From Muricea muricata (taxonomy: Eukaryota > Cnidaria > Anthozoa > Malacalcyonacea > Plexauridae), in contig OY979716.1 of NCBI GenBank assembly GCA_963855995.1, positions 56,387,907 through 56,451,906 of the forward strand: DNA of 64,000 bases. The letters run 5' to 3'. A program made the translations under genes and the position numbers. The first letter of the stretch is position 1, and the number at the start of each line of letters is the position of its first letter. The notes beneath the pieces were generated by a model. The model ran no database searches. It saw nothing but the letters and a program-made list of their open reading frames with translations, and had not been told where the DNA came from. Of this stretch, positions 12,711 to 24,640 are shown piece by piece.

Positions 12711-12825
12711 TGTAATGATTGACATTTACAATTACCTAATCACAGAAACTACTTAGTGCATGACGAATGATGTAATATTCAGGTTCATACGAGTAGCCGA
12801 ATAAAGCAGATCAAAAACCATAACA
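12711..12825 (+). repeat. Candidate gypsy 3' LTR
   Basis: Starts TGTAATGATTGACATTTAC directly after the polypurine tract, contains an AATAAA signal in CCGAATAAAGCAG, and ends at TAACA. With the 5' LTR absent, the borders cannot be confirmed by comparison. Confidence 0.45.
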
Positions 12826-12829
12826 TTTT

Positions 12830-13660
12830 TAAAGGGCTTAGGTTTTTAAAGAGCAATGTATTTTGGCAACCTTACATGCACCAACTTACATCATTTAATG
12901 TTATAAAGGCCAATGTATTATGATGTAAAAACAAACGGTCTATGACAGGACCCGAGTCATTTAAAGGGAAACTTTCTTCGTGATTTAGTGGTTACAGCGT
13001 TTCACCGTGCTAGCGGGATTCTATTTGCTATACTTTTCGCAGACGTTAATTTAGTGACTACTGACACATTTAACACAGTGTCCTTTGTAACATTTCAGGT
13101 CACACATCAGTACAAATGTGTGAATGTTTGATGGGAAATCTTGATCTACTCGGATCAGCCAGGCGCGCATATTCACAAATTATCACCAAACAGTGAAGCA
13201 TAAAGAGCAGTCATCCTTCCCAGATGTCATCAAAGGTATGTGGTTCTGTCTGACAAACAAAATGCTCCAACCTGTTTGGGCAGAGCTGCAAGAGAATATC
13301 CATTGGACAATTCACCCTGCCAGCAAAAATTAGTTTCAAAGTATTGCTTGGATGTCATAAGGAACGGTAAACAAAAGGTAACAGAAAAGTTTGGAGCTAA
13401 ACTCTGCAAGAGTTTCCCATCATTTAGGCAAGCATCACTCGAAAGATTGGAGCAACCGTGTGGTGATGAAAGTTCCGAGAACGAATGAATTACATACTCT
13501 GCAATTGTTAAAGATTTATGAATTTTTTGGCCACTTGCAACATCAGCCTCTCAACCCGGGGCTTTGTAAAGTAAAAAACCAAGTAAGGAAGTAACAACCC
13601 TAACCCCGAATTTTCTATAAAACTATAATATTATTGTCAAAAAAGGCAAAATTTTAGATT
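12830..13660. other. Intergenic stretch with one unassigned short ORF
   Basis: Mostly unremarkable. An open frame at 13240-13488 (82 codons, VLSDKQNAPTCLGRAAREYP, ending DESSENE) looks like it could be an exon after AAAG/GT-type sequence, but has no recognised family and no supporting splice acceptor. I see nothing else. Confidence 0.3.
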
Positions 13661-13676
13661 TATTTTTAGGAAAAAT

Positions 13677-14149
13677 TAGTGATTAACTGATAGTGCAAAT
13701 ATCGGTTTTACCGATCGGTTTTTTCATCACTCGTACCTGATACCGATTTTTAATGACGCCATAATGCTATCAGTTGATAAAATCATGGTGACATCACATC
13801 ATTTTGATTTGAATTTTAGATTATGTTTTAGGCGATATTGCACACAAAAAAATTTTTTGAGTTCAGGTTAAATTAAAACTAGTATGTTAACGATGTCTAC
13901 TTTTAGTCTACTGCACGGGAAAAATAATTTCGCTTCACAATTTTTTGTTATCATTAGCTATTACTGATTTACTAACGAAATGCACAAGCATTTGTACGTG
14001 CATCCACGAGCAATGTATATAATTTATACAGCGTGAATTTTCTCAACCATCAGTTTCACACAATCGGTAAATATGTACAAAACTACTGATACCGACTGTC
14101 TACCGATATAGCAAATATCGACCCGATACCAATTATCGGTCAATCACTT
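13677..14149. mobile_element. hAT-type MITE with 8-bp target duplication
   Basis: Starts TAGTGATTAACTGATA and ends TATCGGTCAATCACTT, imperfect inverted ends. Flanked on both sides by GGAAAAAT (13669-13676 and 14150-14157), an exact 8-bp duplication typical of hAT elements. The inside is AT-rich with several ACCGAT/ATCGGT subterminal repeats and no coding frame. Confidence 0.85.
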
Positions 14150-14639
14150 GGAAAAATCACTTTTGTTATCACAAAGGTAATAAAAAACTACATATAACAC
14201 ATTATCATGGTTACTTTGCTTTTTCACATATTTGTTCAGTTATTTGAAACCACATTTTCTCCTTCGGACTTGTGCCCAGAAAATTAGCGCCATTTTCCCA
14301 TTTTACAGCAGGAATAGCTCAAAAACAGCTTGAAAAACCAGGGTAACCGTATTATGTCTTATATGTTCTTCTTGTAAGTTCTCCGATGATACAACTTATT
14401 TTTCAAATGAACAAACTTGAGAGTAATTTATAATTTATAATTTTACAATTTTTATAATTTTATTAAAAGATTCATCTTATGTGAGAAAACTATATTACAG
14501 TTAAAAAAGTTTATAGTCATAAATTGACTCTAAAATTACATAGAGTTTCCAAATACGATAGTAAGAGAAAGCATGCTGACATTATCACAATATATCATAA
14601 AATTTAGAATTATTTACAGCAACGAGGTATAAATTTGTT

Positions 14640-16740
14640 TTTATGTCATTCTGTACTGGAACATATTTGATACTCCCAAGGATTTCTTCGCAGTTCACAA
14701 GGGTTTCTTCTAGTTTCTAGTGTTGGTAGGAAGTCGCTGTCCAAACCTAATATGCGCAAGCTTCTCTGTACCTTTTCCACTTCATTTTGCAAGTATCGTG
14801 GCAGGCCACACCAAACTGGGCCAGCGTATTCTAAAATGGGTCTAATCTTTGACATGTATGGGATAAGGTAAATGAGATTTCATACATTGCCTGAGATGAG
14901 AGTCTTCTATTAGCTTTACGAGCAATTTGCTCAATATGTTCATTCCATTTCAAGTCGTCTTGACACCAAACACCGAGTAGTTTAAAAGTTTTTACTCTTT
15001 CAATAATATCATCCCCAATTTGGTTGGAGGTGATTCTTGAACGGAATCAGCGAAACATATCCACATATCTTTAGTTTTTTTTTATTTAATTCCATTTTGT
15101 TCGTTTCTGCCCACTTACAGACATAATCTATTGCTATTTGCATGGAGCTGGACTTGCCTTGTTCGACTAGTGCAATCTTCAGTGCAATTGTCAGCGTACT
15201 TGGTTGTATTTATATCCAGATCATTTATGTGTATATTAAAAAGTGCTGGTGAAAGTACAGACCCTTGTGGAACACCACAAGGACAATTGGCAATTGATGA
15301 TAAAGTTCCATTTAGATTTACCTGTTGAGTTCTGCTCGAGAGAAAACTACTTATCCATAGCCAAAAGGATTTATTTATTCTCATATACACAAGTTTTTTA
15401 AGTAAGATGTTATGGTTCACCAAATCGTAGGCCTTGCGGGGAAGTCTAGGAATACAGCGTGAACGCCTTTTCTGCCAGAGAGAGAATTCTCTGTGGCGTC
15501 ATACCATTTTTGAGTGATAGATATTAAGGCGGATACAGTGGACCTTCCCCGAGTAAACACATGCTGGTTATTTTTAACCTTAAGATCTTGGACCATTCAG
15601 TTGGACTTGAATTTTTTCTACGATTTTTTTTAATGACAGGCCATCTGCAGGAGAATAGATATCTGGTGGAAGTCATTTTCAATGTCGCATGGGTTTGTGA
15701 CCTTAGGTACCGGCATTATTTAAGCGTGTTTATATAAGGTGGGATAACAGCATTGACTAATACTACATATAATAATGCCATGTATCACAGGTGCGAGGTC
15801 TTCCGAGAAATGCTTAAGTATCCATGCCGGGATATCATCTACCCCAGTTGTTTTCCTTGGGTTTAAGTGATTTAGATGACTTTTGACTTGACCAATCGAA
15901 GGCTGTCGAGGCGGTGTATCCTTGAGCAAGTGATTAACTTCATCAACATCTACTTTATTTTCATTTCTCAGATTTGCACTGGGTTTGGTGAACACAGATT
16001 GCAATTTTTCAGCTGTTTCTTGGGTTTCTATTTTAAGGATACGCACCCTTGTGTTGGTGTCATTTGCTCCAATAAGAGCATTAATTGTCTTATACCACTT
16101 TGCAGGGTTGGACAATCATAGATCCTTTGCTTTAGAATTATAATACCTCGCTTTGGCTTGAGATATTAGCCCTCGAACAGTGTCACATAATTGACTGAAT
16201 AATTCTCAGACTAAGACTGTTATGGTTACTAGTAGTCAAGAGCCTAATTCGTTTGGATTTAGCGGGCATCTTCTGCATCACAGCAGGGGTTAGAAGTAGG
16301 CATTCGTGGTCTGAACAGCCGATTGGAGGGAGGTGGTTGGACTGGGTTAAACAAGTTATGCATATTAGTACAATATTGATCCAAGATATTATTACCTCTA
16401 GTTGGAGAGCCATTACATGTTTCTTTAAATCAAAACGATTGCACAGACGACTTAGGTTTAATTTTTTAAAGTACCCTACAATAACAATTCCACTTGATGG
16501 TCTATTGGTAAGGACGCTATTAAGGCAAGTTGTAAGATATTCCATCATATCATTATTGTTCTCAGTGGATTGACCTGCAGGATGATACACTACTCCAACA
16601 ATTCTTGAACTATGTGTTCTCAGGGGCTTCAGTAATAACCATAACACTTCTTTATTACTGACTTCAACAGTCACAAAGTGGATAACTGGTATACTAGAGT
16701 GTACATAGGCAGGCAACCCAAGAGTAAGAAAGCAAGTAAA
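14640..16740 (-). mobile_element. LINE retrotransposon (CR1/Jockey-like), broken
   Basis: Minus-strand order is endonuclease then reverse transcriptase. The 16716-16183 frame shows an APE-type endonuclease with IVIVGYFKKLN in place of the GDFN motif and the catalytic SDH in GCSDHECLLL. The 16115-15720 frame contains the linker KTTGVDDIPAWILKHF. The 15423-15115 frame has GVPQGSVLSPALFNIHINDL and a degenerate YAD(N) catalytic box in TTKYADNCTEDC. Further down are FKLLGVWCQDDLKWNEHI (about 14990-14930) and RPILEYAGPVWCGLP (14855-14646). Frames are broken several times and no ORF1 was seen. It abuts the RQC end of the minus-strand RecQ pseudogene. Confidence 0.75.
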
Positions 16741-16789
16741 ATTGCCTCTGCAAGTTATGCCCAGTTGTCACTTTCAATATGCCCAATAT

Positions 16790-19086
16790 TAATTTTTGTT
16801 CATTACAACGGCAACAGCAGTTGTATTTTTCCATTTTTCAAATTATCAGCTTTGCTTCCAAAGATAATGAATGGAGAAATGAGTCTTTCAGCTACTCCAT
16901 AGAGATTCTCCTTTAAAAAATTGTTGATGATGAGATGCTGCACAAATTTCATAACATCAGAGTCATTCTTAAATGAATTATGTCCAATGCCATAACTTGG
17001 AATAAGATGAAAACCTTTGCTCTCAACATAACATTTGGACTTTGACCCTTAGAATGTCAGAGCAAGCTGTATCACATTGATTTTGGCATTCACAACTTGC
17101 ATGTCTTTTACACATTGGCATATATTAATTGCTTCTTATTATACAAGTATAGAGATTTATTCATTGATATGGCTGTGCGTAATAATCGTTCCAAATTAGC
17201 AATAGCCAATCGGCATCAAGAACGATAAAATTTCATTCGGTTGAAAATCATCATTCACAGCCTTTGATTGGATGAACGATGTTTTTTTCACCAGTGAAAA
17301 TTTATCGTTCAGTGTTCTGATTGGCTGATTCGAACGTGCAACACCTGCTCGCAGGCCAGTGTAAACATAGAGTCTGATTTTACAAATATTTTTTCAACTC
17401 ACTGAAAAGAGAGATTTAAGACAATTTCATTGCTAAAACAACCACCTAAAATCATAAAGATGACATTCATGGCCTCATTAACATGAAATGAACCTGATGG
17501 TTTCATTTTCAGCAAGAAAACAAAGCAATAAATGGTAAGAAATTCCATTTTGATATTTTGCTTGTGTGTTTGTTTTTGTCAGTAAGATATATTCGTATCT
17601 CTCTATACACTTATCTTTATACTCATATAATAAACAAATTACTACATGGTTGGTGAGTGCGTACGATTTTTATTATTCACTCGTTGTGAAGGATCAATAA
17701 ACTCACTCGTTCGCTGCGCTCACTTGTTCGTTTACCAATCCTTCACAACTCGTGAATAAAAATTGTATGCACTCACCAACCATGAAGTAATCTCTATTTT
17801 TGTGAGATTTTGCTGTGCTGGAGGTACTTTCAAGCCGTTATCACAGTTTTTATCACAAACAACTTTGGATTTATCATCAAAGTAGTCCATTATTATTTTT
17901 CATCTGCATAAGGATGACATACAGTAGGACACCACTTGATTCAATCCATCTAACTGGGACTCTGCTTCTGCTTCACCACTTGATTTAAGAATTAATTGTA
18001 GAAGTTTATTTCTATCTTCACATCTAAACATCAAAATGCACTGAGACATCTCTCCATCACGCCCAGCTCTTCCTGCTTCTTGATAATAATACTCCAACGT
18101 TTTAGGTATGTTCAAGTGAATTACAAAATGTACATTATGTTTATCTACTCCCATTCCTAATGCACTAGTAGCACACATGATGTTTGCCTTTCCTGATAGC
18201 CAAGTTCGAGCATTTTCTGGTTTTTATTCAAAGAAATCAAGTTGACCATGGTAATACACCATTGGTAATCCTTTTGATTTAAATAAATAAGCCATTCCAG
18301 TAGTGTTCTTGGTGCTTGAGCAATACACAATTCCACAGGTTTGTTGAAAATTATCAATGACATACTTCACAACATCTTCTTTAGCATGAGGTCCACTTTT
18401 TTGGAGAACCTTGAAAAACAAGTCTTTCCTGTCACAACTGGATCAAAGGATTATGTGCCCTTGTAAACCGAATTTTTCACAATTCTTTGCTCTGTGGCCA
18501 TTTGCTGTCCCTGTATACACTACAACAGGTTTGCTGAATTGTTTGAGTGTTGATAGCTGGCCATACAAGGGTCTCATGTGCCTCATCAATAACAAATCTA
18601 AGTAATGTTCCATTTTTTCCATAGTTTTCTCTGCTAAAGCAGCTGGAGACAATGCATACTCAGCAGTGAGGTATAAAAACTTATATTGAGTTGAAATGCT
18701 GGTCAGTTCATGGAATACAATTTCTCTCTCACTGGGTGCCATAGTTGAATTGACACAACACACACTAATCCCAATCTTTTTTAATTTTGAAACTTGATCA
18801 TTTATCAGAGCCACTAAAGGAGTAATGATCACAGTTACTCCACTTACTTCCAAAAGTACATCGACTTCCCACCACCTGTAGGAATCACTACTAAGGCATC
18901 TTTATTTGCTGATATAACCTCAGCTGCATCTTGTTAAATTCCCCTGAAACTGTTATGACCAAACATGTTTCTCAGGATGTCCAGGTGTGTGTTGCCACTT
19001 TGCTGGTTTGGAACTGTTTCTTTTGGTTCACTTGCTTCTTGTGTTATGGTTTCAAGCACCAACACATCATCAATAGTTTTAGGTTC
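16790..19086 (-). pseudogene. RecQ-family DNA helicase pseudogene, copy 1
   Basis: An acceptor (TTTGTTTTAG) at 19087 opens an exon with HLDILRNMFGHNSF, an in-frame TAA at about 18936, then Walker A VIPTGGGKSM near 18880. Helicase domain 1 follows (VIITPLVALINDQVSKLKK, 18853-18443); the DEAH box is lost in a frameshift. Helicase C includes MCATSALGMGVDKHNVHFVI and an intact motif VI QEAGRAGRDGE (18178-17900). A zinc-binding segment (IIMDYFDDKSKVVCDKNCDN) lies at 17890-17810. A 638-bp MITE interrupts the gene at 17159-17796. An RQC-like winged-helix segment follows at 17060-16860 (SYGIGHNSFKNDSDVMKF, then FIIFGSKADNL). RecQ proteins unwind DNA during repair and recombination. Stops, frameshifts and the insertion show that this copy is dead. 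Confidence 0.75.
17159..17796. mobile_element. MITE family member (copy 1), inside RecQ pseudogene
   Basis: Bounded by TATAGAGATT at the left and AATCTCTAT at the right. The right third is a palindrome around CTCACTCGTTCGCTGCGCTCAC with long arms (GGTTGGTGAGTGCGTACG and its reverse complement). A second copy lies at 43111-43707 with the same ends and shared internal blocks (CACCTGYTCGCAGG, TTTCATTAACATGAA). No coding frame. It separates the zinc and RQC parts of the helicase pseudogene. Confidence 0.7.
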
Positions 19087-19487
19087 CTAAAACAAAAGAT
19101 GTACATAAATTAGATATTTTTTAGCAAATAAAGAATGTTATATTTTGTTGTAATTTGTGTTGCCTAAAAGCTTAAAGGGATATGGCAATGTATTACTTTT
19201 TTGGCATTTTGATAAGGACCTTTTAAGTAATTCCAATTTGTATTTTTTTTTCATAGCATGCCAGTAGTGTCTGAAATATTGACAGAGAAATGACACTTTC
19301 TGTCCACCATTTTGTTTTATATTTACTGTAGGTCCATGTTACACAACGCTCAAGATTTTTCATTATGTACCAACAATGAAATTTGACTTGCAACGCTCTA
19401 CTTATTGCCAAAACATCACATGGTTCATCTCATTTGCCATATGACTTTAATATTCCTCCATGATATAGCAAAATACACTGCCTCGAA

Positions 19488-19616
19488 CCCAGGCGTCTTG
19501 TTTTATGCATCGTTTACTGAAAAACGCAAGAAAAAATGCGAGCGCCAATGGGCAGCGCGGAAGAAAATTGCGACGCGCGAGTGAGGGCGGGAATGGGAAA
19601 GGAGACGCCTGGCAGA
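19488..19616 (+). repeat. CpG/purine-rich module, copy c
   Basis: Runs from CCCAGGCGTCTTG to GGAGACGCCTGGCAGA. The inside is rich in CpG and in GAAA/GGGAA purine runs. It is followed by TGACTTTTAAAGATGGCGGAC, an ATG at 19628. It lies between the two divergent RecQ-like copies, so a promoter role for one or both is possible but unproven. Confidence 0.5.
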
Positions 19617-19627
19617 TGACTTTTAAA

Positions 19628-20160
19628 GATGGCGGACAGTGTAATGGCGGAGATTTTACAAAACTACCATAAGCCAGTCCACTTTGCATATTTAGAAAAA
19701 AAAGTGCCTTGTCCAAAAATTTATGCAACGATAGCACAGCCTTCTATAAAAAAACAAGGACTTTGACATCATTTTTGCATTCAACATCCAGTTATTCAAT
19801 TTGTGCCGGAAAAGGTTGAACGACAATCTTCAGCATTGGTGAAAAAGTTCCATGGTAATGAAACAAGACAGTTAATCGAAACGATATTTGAGATACGATC
19901 TAAGCAGGTTCGTACATACATATTTATGCTCATTTGCATTTATGAATAATTTAATTTTTACGTCCAAGTGCAAAACGATTTTCAACAATAAAAATTTAGC
20001 CATTATTAAAATTTGAATTAGATTATAGATTGATAGTTTTTGATTATATTCGAAGGTATCGACGGATGAAAGGACATTTTCCGTGTATGTGGGTGAAGAT
20101 GAGTTGAAAATTGTGGCAAAACGACCGAAGCTGCCAAAACTTTTGGAATGTATTTGTTTC
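19628..20160 (+). pseudogene. Candidate first exons of a gene downstream of CpG module c
   Basis: The ATG at 19628 starts MADSVMAEILQNYHKPVHF, then LEKKVPCPKIYA, an in-frame stop near 19762, and again readable sequence (QFVPEKVERQSSALVKKF, ending EIRSKQ before GTTCGT at about 19909). A second exon-like block at 20056-20160 (after TTCGAAG) reads DERTFSVYVGEDELKIVAK. The pattern PVH...L.KVPCP also occurs at 26551-26772 on the other strand, so the family is repeated. Function unknown. These could be 5' exons of the RecQ-like copy at 21581, on the same strand, but the join is not demonstrated. Confidence 0.35.
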
Positions 20161-20339
20161 ATGCCGGTATCTTGTCCCATTATTCCAAAGGCAATAAACC
20201 TGTTACGGTAACGGTATCATCGCCTGACTTGCTGGTAAAGTTTAGCACCTGGTATAGCTCGAAACAATTTCCTGATTTGAATGGGAGTGGTACTGTCATT
20301 GTGTTGCAGCCATGCGTCATAAAGGTGACCTCATTAAAT

Positions 20340-21560
20340 ACCAGAAATAGCTGACGACAATCAATTTATCACCTTTGTTTACCCCTCGTTTATGTTAACC
20401 TTTAATATTTGTCTTTGTTAATTTTATAATAATATTAAAAAGCGTTATATTTAATTTTTGCTCTTCTTACAAGATTTACAAATATAACTAGAAATACATG
20501 CATGCAGCAACCCCTCGCCACTAACTAAGAGCATGCAGCTAAATGTTCGGAATTACATGAAGTACTACGGTAGGTTGTTGTCATAGCAACACGGCAATTG
20601 GTATTCTTTCTGTATATTTTTTTAAAATGACAAAATATTGAGTTTTTAATCCTTGTTTTATTGACAATTTTTTAAATGGCACAACATTTGTCATCGGTAT
20701 GTTATTACGCTTAATGTAAGCTTAAATTTGGTATAAAACACGACCTATTAATTACATTAATAATAAGAAGACAGTCTTGCATTTACAAAACATAAACTTA
20801 CTTTGGAATTTAAACAGTGAATAGACTGAATGAGTACAGCTACGCCAGCCTTTATAAAGCATTAAAACACAAGTATAAATACGCATTATCAACAAACTTG
20901 CCTTGTGTTTCACGCCATAGTCAATTGTTGGCGCTTCTCTGTATTTTCCCCAAATGAATGTCTCTTCAATCTTCTTTGGCAGTCTCCTTGAGCCTTTGTC
21001 GTCGTCTACGCTCGTTTCGCCCTGCTAAATGTTCTGCTTCCTCGTTCTCCTTTCGCTGCTTGCTTGACTCCATATTTGTTGACCTGATAAATGCTTTTTA
21101 TTTAATTTTTACAACAATAAATTGTTGTTAAAGTTCCCAAAACTTTTTCCAAAAATACAAAATATTATAGTGCAAAAAGCCAACTAAAGTTAAATATTTG
21201 CTGACAGTTGAATAACTTGAATTCGTGATCAATCAATCAACAATAAATTTTAAATCTGGCCAATGAGTGTTAGCCATTCATGATAGTCCGCCATATTGTT
21301 GAGATCAGTGAGGATGACGTCATGACATACCATTTTTACTACCTAACTACCACGAGCAATGACTTTTAACTTCGCTAATACGAAATTAGTAACCCTCGCT
21401 TCGGGCTTACGCCCGGAACGGCGCTTCGCACCGTTGGCTCAGGGACAATTTGAATATTGCCAAAATTTTATGTGGATAATAAATTGATTGTGCCAAGTGA
21501 ATATTTATTTTGATCATCAAGTGGAGTTCTGTGGTAATTTCTTGCATTGAAATTAAACTT
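20340..21560. other. Non-coding stretch with repeat pieces
   Basis: Holds a dispersed repeat (20487-20597), a short minus-strand basic frame starting at 21071 (MESSKQRKENEEAEHLAGRN, stopping after 35 codons), and near 21385-21432 a GC-rich block with two small hairpins (TTCGGGCTTACGCCCGGAA and CGGCGCTTCGCACCG) that looks like a transposon end. No complete gene. Confidence 0.45.
20487..20597 (+). repeat. Dispersed 110-bp repeat with X-box-like motif, copy 1
   Basis: About 90 percent identical to 27184-27295 in the same orientation. Both contain GCAACCCCTCGCCACTAAC and end with GTTGTCATAGCAAC, a near-palindrome resembling an RFX-binding X-box. Whether it is bound cannot be told from sequence. 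Confidence 0.7.
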
Positions 21561-21580
21561 CTTTCCTTTATTTTAATAGA

Positions 21581-23061
21581 ATCTGGGAAATATTATTGTT
21601 CCTCATAATATCACTCATGATAATCAAGTGCCACATTCTGAAGTAATGCAGCACTCAACAGATAATAGTGAAAGGGTATTCAGTGAAACAGGTGATGTAA
21701 GCTTGGATATTTTAAGGTCAGTATTTGGGCATAACCAGTTTAAAGGAAAGCAGGAAGAGGCTGTCAAAACTATACTGCAGAAGAAGGATTGCATGGTGCT
21801 GATGCCCACCGGTGGAGGCAAAACTGTTTGCTATGCTGTCCCTGGCATGGTTTTGACAGGTATTACCATTGTAGTGAGTCCCTTGATTGCACTTATACTT
21901 GACCAAGTTCAAAGGCTACACTCTATTGGAATAAATGCATGCTACTTAGCATCTGACGTGAGTGATGAACAGCGTTCAGGTATATGTCATGAACTCAGTG
22001 TAGACTGTCCATCTTACAAATTTCTTTTTACAACACCAGAAACTATTTTAACTGCAGAGGTGCAAAATTTATTACAGACAATGTCTTTCAATCAATTACA
22101 TTAGCACAATTTGTGATAGATGAAGCATACTGTATTGATCAATGGGGATTCAATTTCCGTCCAAGCTATTGTGGTCTTGGAACTTTAAAAGAACATAGTG
22201 TCCCTATTGTAGCTTTGACAGGGACAGCTACCAAGAAGACAGTGCATATCATTGTGAGCCAGTTGAAGATGGATAATCCTGTTATTATTGAACAATCTTT
22301 TCTCAGATCTTGTTTAAAGTACAGTGTTGTTACAAAGAAATCATCTGCCAGAAATGATATCACTGAATTAATCAAAGAAGAATTTTCTGAAATGTGTGGC
22401 ATTGTATATTGCTGTGAATGCAGAGACACCATTGACATGGCATATACTTTAAAATCCAAAGGAATTAATGCAACCTGTTTCCATGGTGCTCTTGATCCAT
22501 TTGAGAAGAAAGTAAACAGTTCTGCTTGGCTAGAAGGAAGAGCACTTGTCATTTGTGCCACATCAGCTTTTGGTATGGGCATAGATAAAAGTGATGTCCG
22601 TTTTGTTATGCACCTGACAATACCAAAGTCACCTGACAATACCAAAGTCACCTGAAGAATACTACCAGGAAGCTGGCAGGGCAGCGAGGGATGGAGCTCC
22701 TGCATCATGTATCATCTTTTTTAAATTTGAGGACAGAGTAAAAAACCTGAGAATGATATCCACCTTAGATGATAATGAACACAAGAACTTAGCGCATGAA
22801 AGCCTGAATGCTATGACCATGTATTCCATAAGCAGCAATTGCCGAACGCAACTTTTGTTGCAATACTTTGGTGAGAAAACTCAAGCATGTAACAACTGTG
22901 ATAATTGCAAGAATCCAGATCACCAAGAATCTACTGAAGCCTCAAATGATGCAAATAACATAGTTCAGTGTGTTGAAGATCAACAAAAAAGTGACACTCA
23001 AAGCATTAGCGTTGACTTTTCTTGGGTCAAAACGCAAAGAAATAACACAAAACAAATTTAA
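21581..23061 (+). pseudogene. RecQ-family DNA helicase pseudogene, copy 2
   Basis: After an acceptor (TTTTAATAG) the exon opens in frame with a leader ending in DVSLDILRSVFGHNQF. It has Walker A MPTGGGKTVCY, ITIVVSPLIALILDQVQ, a DEAH-box position reading DEAYCIDQWG (His to Tyr), GLGTLKEHSVPIVALTGTA, then helicase C with ICATSAFGMGIDKSDVRFVM and motif VI QEAGRAARDG (usual Gly changed to Ala). The zinc-binding end is present (LLLQYFGEKTQACNNCDNC), but no RQC domain follows. Lesions: a frameshift around 22103-22113 and a 19-bp tandem duplication (22611-22648) that shifts the frame. The upstream splice acceptor implies a DNA-level copy, not a processed retrocopy. It is divergent from copy 1. Confidence 0.75.
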
Positions 23062-23099
23062 TGAGTTATAGTATTTTGGTTGCGGAAAGAAGAAATTTT

Positions 23100-24640
23100 C
23101 ATTCCTAACAGCATCAGCTTTTGTAGAGTTCTTGATTACAAAAATATTTTAAAGGAAATTATTCCAAGTTGCAATGATGTTGCCAAAAATGCAACTATTT
23201 CAGTTGGAGATGGAGCTAATGCCCTTCTAAGTGGTGAGATTACAGTTACTAGATAGGCCAATGTGGATTGTGAAAAGTGATTGCAGGTGTATGTACCACA
23301 GAATACCAGTCTTATTTATTTTTGGTATACATCCAGAAACATACATATACTTTATTTTTGTGAATATATTTTAGTTTTGGTGCAAATTGACATATAAGAA
23401 AAAAATATGAATATTTTATTAAAAATTACTAAAAATAATCAAATCAAATTCCTTGTTTTCAATATTTTTTTTGCTAAATGCTCATAAAATCAGAAAACTT
23501 GAAAATAAGGTTGCAGAACAACACAAGGTATGTTCATCAACAGTTTTTCTAAGCGATATAGGAGCAACACAGAATAATCAAACTTGCTGTAAAAAAACTC
23601 GATCTTTCAAAATTATTGATAAACCTGGTATATTGTGGTACATATCATGGGTATTATGTGGTGATTTCAGTATATTAACCTTCCAGTAAATTGATTCAGT
23701 AATATCTGTACAGTAATACCACACAACATGATACACCAAATCCACATCCAACTTGATAAACTGTTCCTTATTTATTGCCACGCACTGGTATTCTGTGTTA
23801 CATCGGGATTTTATCTAAATATCAGGTTTAAAAAAATACTACAATCTGCTAAATCTAACTGCAACACCCACAGTAAGAAAAAATACAGTGAAAAACTACA
23901 TTTAAAAATTGACAAAAAATATTTGACAAAAAAGATGGAACACAGAAAATTATAAACATGTAATATACAATACAAATGTTGGTGAGAGATCAACCATGTC
24001 ATGAACACCTACAAATAAGCTTGTAAATATTGAGATGAGTTACAACCCAAGTGGAGAGTGAGGCTGAGCTTTAGTTCAGTAATATTACATCCTAACCATT
24101 AAAATAATAGGCGCCTATTAGGTAGCTATTATTTCTATGACCTAAAACATCAACGGAAAAAGTATTCGGAAAAAATCTTTGAAAAAAATAAGTTACATTC
24201 ATGTATATGTAATATTACATTTAGTAAAATGGCAAACCTCCCTCTCTACCCAGGATCTAGTATATATTGTAAATATTATAAAGTGTGTACATGTTCTTTC
24301 ATTACCTGAAAAGTTAAAATAGAATTCAATGTTTCGAGCGAAGGACCTTCGTCGAGAAGTTAGTAGGCACTAAACTACTTCCCGACCAAGGGTCTTTGCT
24401 TGAAACGTTGAATTCTGATTTATCGTTTTAGGTAAGAAAGCACCTGTATCTTAGTGTACATTTGACAGCAGTTCATGTACTTTATTACATTGTTTTCACA
24501 GCGGGGAGACCTTCTCCGTACGGTAGAGAAGTAGACGGTTTCACTGACGGCTCGTTCAATTATCTACCGACTCATAGTTTTACCGACTCATAGTTTTACC
24601 GACATACACACACACGCTATGCCCCTGAAGCTGGTTTTGC
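23100..24640. other. Intergenic AT-rich stretch
   Basis: No gene seen. A readable remnant just after the RecQ copy (23090-23255, ISVGDGANALLSGEITVT) may be part of its old 3' end. A fold-back sits at 24320-24415. At 24555-24603 the 16-bp unit ACCGACTCATAGTTTT is repeated in tandem. Confidence 0.4.
24320..24415. repeat. Fold-back repeat with GAATTCAA(C/T)GTTTC arms
   Basis: Starts AGAATTCAATGTTTCGAGCG and ends with the near reverse complement GCTTGAAACGTTGAATTCT. The middle (ACCTTCGTCGAGAAGTTAGTAG / CTACTTCCCGACCAAGGGT) also pairs, so the whole stretch can form one hairpin. Confidence 0.6.

Larger units (their letters stand above)
9955..12825 (+). mobile_element. Ty3/gypsy LTR retrotransposon, 5'-truncated
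   Basis: The element begins abruptly inside reverse transcriptase; 5' LTR, gag and protease are missing. It continues through RNase H and integrase to a purine tract (GAAGAGGGGGA, 12700-12710) and a candidate 3' LTR starting TGTAATGATTGAC. The right end near 12825 is approximate. Its left break lies just past the 5' end of the kinase pseudogene. Confidence 0.75.

Noticed and set aside
12940..13050. Possible tRNA or small RNA near ACCCGAGTCATTTAAAGGG
   Set aside because: No cloverleaf with proper A and B boxes could be drawn.
16253..16573. 106-codon plus-strand frame
   Set aside because: Opposite the LINE endonuclease; no independent support.
22166..22708. 180-codon minus-strand open frame
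   Set aside because: Antisense shadow of RecQ copy 2, which has helicase motifs on plus.
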